Assembly: GCA_002344205.1 (NCBI GenBank)
Contig: DDSZ01000007.1
Span: 22,467 to 68,379 of the forward strand
Source of the DNA: Opitutaceae bacterium UBA2377
Lineage (GTDB): Bacteria; Verrucomicrobiota; Verrucomicrobiia; Opitutales; Opitutaceae
Length of the DNA: 45,913 nt
Direction: 5' to 3'
Shown here: one piece after another, positions 28,972-37,624 of the stretch
Layout: each line of letters begins with the position of its first letter
How positions within the stretch are numbered: the first letter of the stretch is position 1
Notes under the pieces: generated by a model
Databases searched by the model: none
What the model was told of the DNA's origin: nothing
The model's input: only the letters and a program-made list of their open reading frames with translations
Position numbers and translations under genes: made by a program

Positions 28972-30411
28972 ATGTCAAACCGCCAATACGACCTGATTGT
29001 GATCGGCTCCGGTCCCGCCGGCGAAAAAGGCGCGGCGCAGGCGGCGTATTTTGGGAAAAAAGTCGCCCTCATCGAACGCGAGCCCGTGCTCGGCGGCGCC
29101 GCGGCCAACACTGGCACGCTGCCCTCGAAGACGCTCCGCGAGACCGCGCTCTACCTCTCGGGTTTTCGTCAGCGCGGGCTCTACGGCGTCAACATGAGCT
29201 TCAAGGAGCAGGTGACGGCGCGGGATTTCCTCTTTCGCGAGCGCCAGGTGCAGCAGGCCGAGCAGCGCCGCATCAGCGCCAACCTCAAGCGGCACCGGGT
29301 GGACCTGCTCAAGGGCCATGCGGCTTTTGTGGACGGGCATACCGTGAGGCTCGAAAACCGTGACGCGCCGCCGGTGGACCTGACAGCGGATTACATCCTC
29401 ATCGCGACGGGCTCGCGGCCGTTTCGCCCCGAGGTATTTCCATTTCACGACGCCCGTGTCTATGATTCCGACACTATCCTCAACCTGCACGACATCCCGA
29501 AGGAGATGCTGGTCGTGGGTGGCGGCGTCATCGGCTGCGAATACGCCTGCATGTTCGCCGCGCTGGGCATCCGCGTCACCCTCCTGGAGGGGCGCGACCG
29601 GCTGCTGACCTTCCTCGACGCCGAGGTCGCACAACTGCTCACGCGCTGCATGATCGAGATGGGGGTGGACGTGCGCTTCAACGAAACCGTGACGGCGGTG
29701 GCCGCCGCGCCCGCGCAGCTCACCGCCACGCTCGCCTCGGGCGCCCGCCTCGGGGCGGACACGATTCTCGTCGCGGCCGGGCGGAGCGGGAACACCGACA
29801 CCCTCAACCTGCCCGCCGCCGGTCTCGCGGCTGGCAAGCGCGGCACGATCGACGTCAACGCCCACTACCAGACCGTCGTGCCACACATCTACGCCGCGGG
29901 CGATGTCGTCGGGTTCCCCGCGCTCGCGGCGACGTCGATGGAGCAGGCGCGCGTGGCGATGGTCCACGCCTTCGACCTCAAATACAAAACCAAGGTCGCG
30001 CCGATCCTGCCCTACGGCATCTACACGATCCCGGAATGCTCGATGGCGGGCGAGACCGAGAACGGCCTCGCGCAGAAGGGCGTGCCGTGCATCGCCGGTG
30101 TCGCGCACTACGACACCAATGCCCGCGGTCAAATCATCGGCGCGCGGCATGGCTTCCTGAAGCTGCTTTTTGCGCCCGACACCATGAAACTCCTCGGCGT
30201 GCACGCCATCGGCGAGCAGGCGACCGAGCTGGTCCACACCGGACTTGTGGCTCTGCATGCGGGGGCGACGGCCGACCTGTTCATCGAGACCTGTTTCAAC
30301 TACCCGACGCTCGGCGAGCTCTACAAATATGCGACCTACGACGCGCTGGGCCGCCGCGCGAAGCTGCGCGGCGAATCGCAGGCACCCTTCGACCCGGCCG
30401 CGGAGAAGTGA
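28972..30411 (+). CDS. sthA: Soluble pyridine nucleotide transhydrogenase
   Basis: A 479-residue FAD flavoprotein that exchanges hydride between NADPH and NADH. MSNRQYDLIVIGSGPAGEKG gives the FAD-binding GxGxxG at the N-terminus. LVVGGGVIGCEYACMF is the NAD(P)-binding fold, and AAGDVVGFPALAATS the second FAD motif. The redox disulfide of lipoamide/mercuric reductases is missing: the site reads GGAAANTGTLPSK, with A44 and T49 in the cysteine positions. E. coli SthA also lacks the second cysteine, so this supports transhydrogenase over dehydrogenase. The start at 28972 follows the terminator at 28848-28878; an ATG at 28924 is possible but less likely. Confidence 0.88.
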   Translation: MSNRQYDLIVIGSGPAGEKGAAQAAYFGKKVALIEREPVLGGAAANTGTLPSKTLRETALYLSGFRQRGLYGVNMSFKEQVTARDFLFRERQVQQAEQRRISANLKRHRVDLLKGHAAFVDGHTVRLENRDAPPVDLTADYILIATGSRPFRPEVFPFHDARVYDSDTILNLHDIPKEMLVVGGGVIGCEYACMFAALGIRVTLLEGRDRLLTFLDAEVAQLLTRCMIEMGVDVRFNETVTAVAAAPAQLTATLASGARLGADTILVAAGRSGNTDTLNLPAAGLAAGKRGTIDVNAHYQTVVPHIYAAGDVVGFPALAATSMEQARVAMVHAFDLKYKTKVAPILPYGIYTIPECSMAGETENGLAQKGVPCIAGVAHYDTNARGQIIGARHGFLKLLFAPDTMKLLGVHAIGEQATELVHTGLVALHAGATADLFIETCFNYPTLGELYKYATYDALGRRAKLRGESQAPFDPAAEK

Positions 30412-30459
30412 CCCAATCGCCGCTTGCCCGGCCGCGGTCCGGCAGCTTTGCTGACGCAC

Positions 30460-31509
30460 ATGGACGAGGCGGAACTGGCCCGATACCGCACCCTGCTCGG
30501 GGTGACGGCCGGCGCGACGCCGGAGGAGCTGCGGCGCGCCTACGTGAACCGCAATTTCGCCCTCATCCGCGAGGGCACCGAGACGCAGCGGCGCGAATTG
30601 CACGCGGCGCACGAGACGCTGCAAGCCGCGCTCGCGGTCCCGGCGCCGCCGCGCCCGGAGTCCGCACCGTTGCCGGCGTCGCAGCCCGGACCGGCGGAGC
30701 CGGACGTTTCGGTGCTCATCGCGGAGGAACGCCGCAACCCGCTCACCGATTTCGAAAACGCAAAGACCACCATCCTCGCGCCGCCGCTGCTTTTCGGGCT
30801 GGCCTGGCTGCTGGTTGTCTCGCCGCTCGGGTTTTTCCTGAAAGGTTTCCATGTGTGGATGCACGAGCTCGGCCACGCGCTGCCGGCCTGGCTGTCGGGC
30901 CGGATGGCCGTGCCGCTGCCGCTGGGCTGGACCTCGGTCCGCGAGGAGTTCTCGCTCTTCGTTTACGCCGCGCTCTCGGCCCTGCTCCTTACGCTGCTGG
31001 TGGCCGGCTGGCGGGAGCGCCGCATCTGGGCGATCGTGATCGCCGTCGGCCTGCTCCTGCTGCAGAATCACATGACGTGGTTCATGCCGGAGCCGGCGCA
31101 GCAGTTCTGGTGGAGCGCCATCGGCGGCATTGCCGGCGAGTTTTGCCTGAGTGCGCTGGGCCTCGCGCTTTTCTTCATCCAGTTGCCGGAAAAGTTCCGC
31201 TGGGGCGCGTGCCGTTACCTGGTGTTTCTGCTCTGCGCGGCCTGCTTCATCCAGGCCTACCGGTTTTGGGGCGACGTTTACCGCGGGCTCGAGGACATTC
31301 CCTACGGCTCGATGATCCACGGCGAGGACGACCCCAACGGCGACCTCGACAAGCTCCGGCACGACCACGGCTGGACGCAGAGCCGAATCCGCCGGACCTT
31401 TTACGGCCTGGGCAACGGCTGCCTCGTCGCCTTGGGCGCGGTTTACGCGGTGTTCGCGCTGCGGCTCAACCAGGCTCGCGGACCGCGTGCTCACCGGCTG
31501 GAAATTTAG
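30460..31509 (+). CDS. J-domain-like / HExxH membrane protein (M50-like)
   Basis: A 349-residue protein with an unusual build. Residues about 1-57 resemble a J-domain (YRTLLGVTAGATPEELRRAYV), but the HPD tripeptide is absent. A proline-rich linker (PPRPESAPLPASQPG) follows. The rest is a membrane domain of about six helices with HELGH at 135-139 in HVWMHELGHALPAWLSGR, a zinc-metalloprotease motif placed within the membrane as in site-2-protease (M50) families. A clear second metal-ligand motif (NPDG) is not evident, so protease activity is uncertain. I choose ATG 30460 over 30424 because the J-like helix begins there. It lies 48 bases after sthA. Confidence 0.6.
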   Translation: MDEAELARYRTLLGVTAGATPEELRRAYVNRNFALIREGTETQRRELHAAHETLQAALAVPAPPRPESAPLPASQPGPAEPDVSVLIAEERRNPLTDFENAKTTILAPPLLFGLAWLLVVSPLGFFLKGFHVWMHELGHALPAWLSGRMAVPLPLGWTSVREEFSLFVYAALSALLLTLLVAGWRERRIWAIVIAVGLLLLQNHMTWFMPEPAQQFWWSAIGGIAGEFCLSALGLALFFIQLPEKFRWGACRYLVFLLCAACFIQAYRFWGDVYRGLEDIPYGSMIHGEDDPNGDLDKLRHDHGWTQSRIRRTFYGLGNGCLVALGAVYAVFALRLNQARGPRAHRLEI

Positions 31510-31519
31510 TTGAGCGGGC

Positions 31520-31906
31520 TCAGGCCGGATGCGATTTGCGGCCGCCGAAGAAATTCCAAAGCCAGAGCCAGAGCGGCAGGAGGAATGCGAGAATGACCAA
31601 GGCGTCGTCGAACTCGATGGCGTCGAATCCGAGCTCCGACTCGATCAACGCCCAGATGAAAAACGTCAGGACCCCGGCCGCCTGCACGCCCAATCCGACC
31701 AAAGCAAGCGGCCGGCCGATCGGCTTCGAACTCAGCTCCAGAATGAGGCCGACGATCACGAGCAGTAGCAGTCCCATGATGATGACGATGTTCAGGTCGA
31801 GGGATTCCGTGGCCAGGACGGCGACGCCGATGAGCGGAAAAGCCTGCAGGGCCAGCGTGAGATAAATCCGGATGTGCGCGACAAGGGAAAGGGGCGGGGA
31901 GGACAT
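31520..31906 (-). CDS. Small four-helix membrane protein, function unknown
   Basis: A 128-residue protein with four hydrophobic segments (IRIYLTLALQAFPLIGVAVL, IVIIMGLLLLVIVGLILEL, ALVGLGVQAAGVLTFFIWAL, LVILAFLLPLWLWLWNFF) and a short basic C-terminus. No conserved domain is recognised. It converges on the HExxH protein with a 10-base gap and is divergent from xylulokinase. Codon use matches the neighbours, which supports a real gene. Confidence 0.65.
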   Translation of the reverse strand: MSSPPLSLVAHIRIYLTLALQAFPLIGVAVLATESLDLNIVIIMGLLLLVIVGLILELSSKPIGRPLALVGLGVQAAGVLTFFIWALIESELGFDAIEFDDALVILAFLLPLWLWLWNFFGGRKSHPA

Positions 31907-32024
31907 GGGCGGTGGGTGAACCTAAGAAGCCGGACCGGCCGCCCGGGTCAATGCCCGCGGCAAGTCCGGCTTGCGCCGCGGACGGATTCTTGCGGCAGTG
32001 GACCCGAACCCCAATCTACCAGAC

Positions 32025-33539
32025 ATGAGCCTATTCATCGGCATCGATTCCGGCACCCAAAGCGTCAAGGCGGTGGTCCTCGACCTCGAAACCCGCCAGG
32101 TCGTCGCGGAGGCCCGCGCCCCGCACACCCTGATCGCCGGCCTGCCGGTCGGCCACATGGAGCAGCATCCGCAGGAATGGACCGCAGCGATGGACACCGT
32201 GATCAAGGTCGTGGTGGCAAAAGTGGATGCCAAACGGGTGCAGGGCATCGGCGTGAGCGGTCAGCAGCACGGCTTTGTGCCGCTCGATGCACAGGGGCGG
32301 GTGATCCGGCCGGCCAAACTCTGGTGCGACACGTCCACCACGGCGGAATGCATGCTGCTCACCCGGAAAATTGGCGGCGAGAAGGCGGCGATCCGTCGGG
32401 CCGGGCTGGCCTTTCTGCCGGGCTACACCGCACCAAAAATCCTCTGGCTGAAGCGGCACGAGCCGGCGAATTACAAAAAACTGCGCCACGTCCTCCTGCC
32501 GCATGATTATCTCAATTTCCACCTCACGGGGAATTACTTCATGGAGCCCGGCGACGCCTCGGGCACGGCGCTGCTCGACGTTCGCCGGCGCACCTGGTCA
32601 TCGGCGGCAATCGCGGCGGTGGACCAAAACCTCGCCGAGTGGCTGCCGCCGCTGGGCGACTCCGGCGGGATCGCCGGCACGCTCACTGCAGAACGGGCTG
32701 CCGACTATGGGCTTTCAACCGATGTGATTGTGAGCGCGGGCGGCGGCGACAACATGATGGGGGCCATCGGCACGGGCAACGTGAGTCCCGGCGTCGTGAC
32801 AGCGAGCTTCGGCACCAGCGGCACCATCTACGCCTTTGCCAAAAAACCGGTCGTGGACCCGACGGGCGAGATCGCGGCGTTTTGTGCCTCCACCGGCGGC
32901 TGGCTGCCGCTGCTCTGCACGATGAACGTGACGACCGTAACGGAGCAGGTGAGGGCCCTGTTTGGGCAGGATCACGCGGCCCTCAATGCCGCGGTCGCCG
33001 CGGTGCCCGCGGGCGCCGGCGGACTCGTGCTGCTGCCGTATCTGGCCGGCGAGCGCACGCCGAACGTCCCCGCCGGTTCCGGCACCCTGCTGGGGCTGAC
33101 GCCGGCCACCTTCAACGCCGGCCACATCGCCCGCGCGGCGATGGAAGGCGTAACGTTGGGCATGAACTACGGCCTGCGCCGGCTAGCCGCACTCGGCGTC
33201 AAGGCAAAGGAGATCCGCGTGACCGGCGGCGGCGCCAAATCCGCCGTCTGGCGGCAGATCATGGCGGATGTCTTCGGCGTGCCGGTCGTGGCGATGGTCG
33301 AGGATGAAGGCGCGGCGCTCGGCGGCGCGATCCAGGCCGCGTGGGCGCTGGCCCGGCAGACCAAGCCCAAGGCCGCGATCACAGAGTTTACCGAAGGCTT
33401 TGTCGCCGTGAACGCGACGTCGCGCTGCACGCCACAAAAGGGCAATGTTGCACGCTACCGGGAGCTGCAGGCCCTGCAGGACAAGCTCAGCCTCAACCTG
33501 CGGGAAGTGTTTCCGCTGCAGCGCAGGCTGGCCGGTTGA
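32025..33539 (+). CDS. xylB: Xylulokinase
   Basis: A 504-residue FGGY-family sugar kinase that phosphorylates D-xylulose with ATP. The start at 32025 gives MSLFIGIDSGTQSVKAVVLD, the phosphate-1 motif; an upstream frame adds only low-quality sequence. The xylulokinase-type substrate region GVSGQQHGFVPLD is present, as are SAGGGDNMMGAIGTG with catalytic aspartate D242, and the C-terminal VTGGGAKSAVWRQIMADVFG adenosine-binding block. SGQQHG favours xylulose over glycerol or gluconate. No xylose isomerase is adjacent, but an AraC regulator and a GH4 glycosidase follow. Confidence 0.93.
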   Translation: MSLFIGIDSGTQSVKAVVLDLETRQVVAEARAPHTLIAGLPVGHMEQHPQEWTAAMDTVIKVVVAKVDAKRVQGIGVSGQQHGFVPLDAQGRVIRPAKLWCDTSTTAECMLLTRKIGGEKAAIRRAGLAFLPGYTAPKILWLKRHEPANYKKLRHVLLPHDYLNFHLTGNYFMEPGDASGTALLDVRRRTWSSAAIAAVDQNLAEWLPPLGDSGGIAGTLTAERAADYGLSTDVIVSAGGGDNMMGAIGTGNVSPGVVTASFGTSGTIYAFAKKPVVDPTGEIAAFCASTGGWLPLLCTMNVTTVTEQVRALFGQDHAALNAAVAAVPAGAGGLVLLPYLAGERTPNVPAGSGTLLGLTPATFNAGHIARAAMEGVTLGMNYGLRRLAALGVKAKEIRVTGGGAKSAVWRQIMADVFGVPVVAMVEDEGAALGGAIQAAWALARQTKPKAAITEFTEGFVAVNATSRCTPQKGNVARYRELQALQDKLSLNLREVFPLQRRLAG

Positions 33540-33548
33540 GAGGGCGCG

Positions 33549-34337
33549 TCACCGCGAGGTGCCCGGGCTCCGGCCGAATTTGCCGCGATAGGCGCGGCAG
33601 AAGGTGTTGCTGCTGGTGAAGCCGCTGGCGAGGGCGACATCCCCGATGCTGAGGTTGGTGCCGGCAAGCATGGCGCGGGCGTGCTCCAGCCGGAGGCGGC
33701 GCAACATGGCGCCGGGCGGCTCGGCGTAGCGGGCGCTGAACTCGCGGATGAAGTGTTCGCGGCTGATGCCGCACTTTTGTGCGATGCCCTTCAGATTCAC
33801 GGGGGAACGGAAGTGGTTTCGCACGTAGTGGTGGCCGAACTCAATCGGGTCGCTCGTGCGCGTGCCCTGCACCTGTTCACGATAAAGCGTGATGAGCAGG
33901 CGGTAGAGCAGTTCGGCCTCATGCAACCGGTCGCGAAACTGACGCTGGCGGTAGCGCTGGATGATTTCATCGAGGAGCGCGGTGGCCTCCGCTGCATCAG
34001 GCATGCGCACGATCGGTCCGAAGTCGGCGCGCAGGCGGTCGAAGAGCGGACGCGTGCCCGTGGGAGAAAAGGAGACGAAGCGCAGCCGGTAGGGTTCGGC
34101 GGACTCCGGCGGATAGCCGTAGGCCGTCGGTTCGTCGTGGGTGAAGAGCATGGCGTGGCCGGGCGGCACCAGTCGGCGGCCCGCAGGATCACGAAACCAC
34201 GCCGCCCCGGACTGCGTGCGCTGGATGACAAGCGCGGTGCGCCCCTCGCGGCTGGCATTCTCAAACTGGTAGGCCGCCGAAAGCTGGATCTCCTCGGCAG
34301 CGACGTTGACCACGGGAAACGGATCGGAGGCAGGCAT
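33549..34337 (-). CDS. AraC-family transcriptional regulator
   Basis: A 262-residue regulator with an N-terminal sugar/effector-binding cupin-like domain (about 15-100) and two C-terminal helix-turn-helix motifs: NLKGIAQKCGISREHFIREF and SIGDVALASGFTSSNTFCRAY, the latter followed by the family ending FGRSPGT. It is tail-to-tail with xylB and divergent from the GH4 gene, so it probably controls the GH4 gene. A small dyad in the shared promoter region, ATTGAATCAAT at 34363-34373, could be part of its operator. The effector is not known. Confidence 0.92.
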   Translation of the reverse strand: MPASDPFPVVNVAAEEIQLSAAYQFENASREGRTALVIQRTQSGAAWFRDPAGRRLVPPGHAMLFTHDEPTAYGYPPESAEPYRLRFVSFSPTGTRPLFDRLRADFGPIVRMPDAAEATALLDEIIQRYRQRQFRDRLHEAELLYRLLITLYREQVQGTRTSDPIEFGHHYVRNHFRSPVNLKGIAQKCGISREHFIREFSARYAEPPGAMLRRLRLEHARAMLAGTNLSIGDVALASGFTSSNTFCRAYRGKFGRSPGTSR

Positions 34338-34457
34338 GGCCCACGAATCACATTCTGCACATATTGAATCAATCTTTTGCTATCGCATTGCCCGCTTTCG
34401 CCATGAAGCTCGGCGGCGCACTTATCCTCCCAACCCCGATCCAATCACAATCTTCCC

Positions 34458-35936
34458 ATGAGCGACCCGAAGAAACCCAAGGCCATCGGCCACACCGCCC
34501 ACACGCATGACGCCGCCGCGGCCGGCTTGCCCGGCCGGCTGCTGCGCCCGATCAAGATCACGATGCTCGGCGCCGGCAGTGCCTTTACGCCGCGGCTGAT
34601 GAACGACGTGCTCCGGATTCCCGGCGACCAGGGCGGCACGATTGCGCTGGTGGACATCGACCGTGAGCGGCTGGCCACGATGACCAAGCTCGTCACCCGT
34701 CTCACGCAGCAGCTCGGCAAAACCAACTGGAAAGTGATCGGCTCGGCCGACCGGCGCAGCGTGCTGCCCGGTTCGCACTACATCGTGAACTGCATCGAGG
34801 TCAGCGGCACGGCCTGCGTGCGTTTCGACAACGACATTCCCGCCAAATACGGCATCGACCAGTGCATCGGCGACACGATCGGGCCGGGCGGCCTTTTCAA
34901 GTCGATGCGCACCATCCCGGTCTTCCTCCAGGTGCTGAAGGATGCCGAGGAGCTTTGCCCCGACGCCATCGTGCTGAACTACACCAATCCGATGGCCATG
35001 ATGTGCCTCGCGGCGGGCCGCACGTCGTCAATGCAGCTTGTCGGCCTCTGCCATTCGGTGCAGGGCACGAGCCAGTTGCTGGCCGACCGGGCCGGCGTGC
35101 CGATTGGCGAGATGGAGTGGGAGTGCGCGGGCATCAACCACCTCGCTTGGTTTACCAAACTCGAACACCAAGGCCGCGATCTTTATCCGCTGCTCAAACG
35201 CAAGGCGGCGGCAGATCTGGCGCGCGCCTTTAAGGAAGGCCGGCCAAAGAACCCCAAACGGATCAACCGCCACCAATGGGAGGCGGAGGAGTGGCACAAG
35301 GACATCGTCCGGAAGGACATGATGCTGCACTTTGGCGCTTTCATCACGGAGTCCAGCGGCCATCTGTCCGAATACCTGCCTTACTACCGCAAGCGGAAGG
35401 ATCTCATCCAGCGTTACAGCCGCGAAGGCTATGACGGCGGCACGAGCTTCTACGCCGACAACTGGCCGACCTGGCGCAAACTGGCCGACAAACAGCGCGG
35501 CCTGATGCTGGCGGGGAAGGAGCCGATGGAGTGGGAGCGCAGTTGGGAATACGCCAGTTGGATCATCGAGGCCCGCGAGAAGGATTCACCCTTCCGCATC
35601 CACGGCAACGTCATGAACAACGTGAATGGCGCCGGTCAGCTCATCTCGAACCTTCCGGCCGACGGTTGCGTGGAAGTCGCCTGCATGGTGGACCGCAACG
35701 GCATCAATCCGACGCGCTACGGCACGCTGCCCGCGCAGATGGCGGCGCTGTGCGATTCGAACATGCGGATGTTCGACCTCGGGGCGCAGGCCTGCATCGA
35801 GAAATCCGTCGAGAAAGCGATCTACGCGCTGATGCTGGATCCGTTGACCTCAGCGGTGTGCAGCCCGGCCGAGATCAAGCAAATGACCCTGGAGATGTTC
35901 AAGGCGGAGAAGAAATTCCTGCCCGGCTACAAGTGA
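34458..35936 (+). CDS. Glycoside hydrolase family 4 (alpha-galactosidase-like)
   Basis: A 492-residue GH4 enzyme. These need NAD+ and a divalent metal and act by oxidation-elimination rather than classical hydrolysis. The N-terminal dinucleotide fold starts IKITMLGAGSAFTPRLMNDV. The metal/substrate motif is GLCHSVQGT with C198 and H199; a CHSV motif is seen in MelA-type alpha-galactosidases, whereas phospho-glucosidases carry CNVP. ECAGINHLAWF supplies the second metal histidine. Substrate therefore probably alpha-galactosides, though alpha-glucuronides are possible. The first 30 residues are a polar leader. Likely controlled by the divergent AraC regulator. Confidence 0.88.
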   Translation: MSDPKKPKAIGHTAHTHDAAAAGLPGRLLRPIKITMLGAGSAFTPRLMNDVLRIPGDQGGTIALVDIDRERLATMTKLVTRLTQQLGKTNWKVIGSADRRSVLPGSHYIVNCIEVSGTACVRFDNDIPAKYGIDQCIGDTIGPGGLFKSMRTIPVFLQVLKDAEELCPDAIVLNYTNPMAMMCLAAGRTSSMQLVGLCHSVQGTSQLLADRAGVPIGEMEWECAGINHLAWFTKLEHQGRDLYPLLKRKAAADLARAFKEGRPKNPKRINRHQWEAEEWHKDIVRKDMMLHFGAFITESSGHLSEYLPYYRKRKDLIQRYSREGYDGGTSFYADNWPTWRKLADKQRGLMLAGKEPMEWERSWEYASWIIEAREKDSPFRIHGNVMNNVNGAGQLISNLPADGCVEVACMVDRNGINPTRYGTLPAQMAALCDSNMRMFDLGAQACIEKSVEKAIYALMLDPLTSAVCSPAEIKQMTLEMFKAEKKFLPGYK

Positions 35937-36013
35937 GGCCCGCGGCAGTTCCGGTCCGCGCGGAGAGCGGCCCCTGCCGGCGCTGCCGCGCCTCAGTGCG
36001 ACGACCACGGTTT

Positions 36014-36066
36014 GCTTGAACCACTCCAGTTCTGGCCAGCGCAGCGGCCCAACGAGCGGTTCAAGC
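36014..36066. repeat. Inverted repeat between convergent genes
   Basis: GCTTGAACC at 36014-36022 is the exact complement of GGTTCAAGC at 36058-36066. The stem extends inward three more pairs after one A-C mismatch, with CCAG/CTGG hairpin inside the loop. It sits between the ends of the GH4 gene and the gene at 36080. No U-run follows on either strand, so it is either an unusual bidirectional 3' end or an interspersed repeat. Confidence 0.6.
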
Positions 36067-36079
36067 GCAGGCCGATTGG

Positions 36080-36748
36080 TTATCGCGCAGCGTCCGTCGG
36101 CCGCTTGATGAACAGATTTTCCAAGGTGTGCTCCAGCCGCTGGCGCAGGATGGTGTTTTCCTGCTCAGGCGTAAGATTGTAAGCCGAGCCCTCGACGACG
36201 CGCTCCGCCAATTCGATGCTGATTACAAAAATGTGATTGTGGCGGATGAAGAGCAGGTTGCCCCGTTTTGCGTCACGCTCGGGATTCTCGGGCCCGATGT
36301 TGACCCGGCGATGAAAGAACATGGTGCCACCTGGCAGCAGCGTATAAATGACCAGGGCGCCGCCCATGGTATCGGGCTCGAAGTTTGAGCTTTCGATGCG
36401 GGAGCCGGCAAAGAGCTGCTGAAAGTCCGGGAAGACGAAATTGACAAAATAATACTGGAGGTAGTCGCGCAGTCCGCGGGTGGAAAGCTCCCAGCGCTGG
36501 GAGGCATCCTGCGGGAAAGAGCCGATGCTGATGTGCACGTTGAACTGGTCGCGAAAGACGACGACGCTCGGGGTGTCGGAGATGATGCCGCCGAGCTCAG
36601 GCAGCACGGGCATGGTGATGGCGTAGGTGCCGTTGGCTCCGTGATAGGTATTGCCCTCGACGCGGCCGTGGAGCGCGGAAAAATCCTGCGCCGCCAGCCA
36701 CGAGGCACCGACGAGGAAAACCAGACCGGGAAGAACGCGACGTATCAT
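36080..36748 (-). CDS. Exported protein, function unknown
   Basis: A 222-residue protein with a typical signal peptide, MIRRVLPGLVFLVGASWLAA, probably cleaved before QDF. The mature part is a mixed fold without a recognised domain; a hydrophobic block (DYLQYYFVNFVFPDFQQLF) and charged C-terminal helices (TPEQENTILRQRLEHTLENLF) are visible. I take the start at 36748 because the signal peptide begins there. The gene is 31 bases downstream of rsmA on the same strand and probably shares its transcript. Likely periplasmic. No function is proposed. Confidence 0.72.
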   Translation of the reverse strand: MIRRVLPGLVFLVGASWLAAQDFSALHGRVEGNTYHGANGTYAITMPVLPELGGIISDTPSVVVFRDQFNVHISIGSFPQDASQRWELSTRGLRDYLQYYFVNFVFPDFQQLFAGSRIESSNFEPDTMGGALVIYTLLPGGTMFFHRRVNIGPENPERDAKRGNLLFIRHNHIFVISIELAERVVEGSAYNLTPEQENTILRQRLEHTLENLFIKRPTDAAR

Positions 36749-36779
36749 GATGGGGAAACTAGGCGATATGCGGCGCCTT

Positions 36780-37622
36780 TCAAGCAGGCGCTTGCGAAGC
36801 CGGTAGCCGTTGCCAGACGGCAAAGGGAACGGCCTCGGGTCGGGTTTGCGCGGAACCGCCGGCTGCGGCCAGTTCCGCGAGCCAACCTCGTCCTTGGTCG
36901 GGCAGCCGGTTGCGCACGAGGGCCCCGATTTGTTTGCGCCGCTGTTGGAAGCAGGCACGGATGAGCGTGCGGGCTTGCGGGGTGAACACGAAAGGTTGCG
37001 GTCTGCGCACGAGGTGGAGAAGGCAGGAGTCCACGTCGGGGCGCGGGTGGAAGCACGCGCCGGCCACCCGATGTCCCGGGGCCAGCTCGTAGGCCGATTG
37101 CAGGAAAATGGAGATCGCGCCGATCGACTTCGTGCCCGGGCTGGCGGCATAGCGCTCCGCGGCCTCCAACTGCAGCATGAGCACCATGCGCTCGGGCAGC
37201 GGGCCGCCAAGCACCGCCTCCATCCACGGCGAGGAGATGGCGTAGGGCAGGTTGGCGACGATCTTGAAACCGGCGGCCGCGACCGCCGCAGGCAGCTCAG
37301 CCAGCGGATGCTCGACGGCATCGCCCTCCAACAAATGAAAGTGAGCCGGAAAGGCCGGCACGAGGGTGGCCCGCAGATGGGCGGCGAGGACCGGATCCTT
37401 TTCGACGGCCCAGACCGTGGCGCCCGCCTCAAGCAGGGCGGTGGTCAGTGTGCCGAGTCCCGGGCCGATCTCGACCACGGTGTCGCCCGGCCGCACCTGC
37501 GCGAGCTCGAGCGATTTGCGCACAATGTTGCCATCCACCAGGAAGTTTTGCCCAAGGAAATGCTTCGGCGTGTGGCCAAGGCGCCCAAGCAATTCGCGGG
37601 TGGCAGTGGGGGACAGCGGCAT
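36780..37622 (-). CDS. rsmA: 16S rRNA dimethyladenosine transferase RsmA (KsgA)
   Basis: A 280-residue SAM-dependent methyltransferase that dimethylates two adjacent adenosines near the 3' end of 16S rRNA, a late step of 30S assembly. It shows HTPKHFLGQNFLVDGNIVRK at the N-terminus, the SAM loop VVEIGPGLGTLT, VEKDP, and the catalytic NLPY motif in IVANLPYAISSP, plus the family block CFHPRPDVDS. Length and motif order are normal. The start lies 2 bases beyond the trpC stop, so the two are cotranscribed, perhaps with the exported protein gene that follows. Confidence 0.96.
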   Translation of the reverse strand: MPLSPTATRELLGRLGHTPKHFLGQNFLVDGNIVRKSLELAQVRPGDTVVEIGPGLGTLTTALLEAGATVWAVEKDPVLAAHLRATLVPAFPAHFHLLEGDAVEHPLAELPAAVAAAGFKIVANLPYAISSPWMEAVLGGPLPERMVLMLQLEAAERYAASPGTKSIGAISIFLQSAYELAPGHRVAGACFHPRPDVDSCLLHLVRRPQPFVFTPQARTLIRACFQQRRKQIGALVRNRLPDQGRGWLAELAAAGGSAQTRPEAVPFAVWQRLPASQAPA

Positions 37623-37624
37623 GG

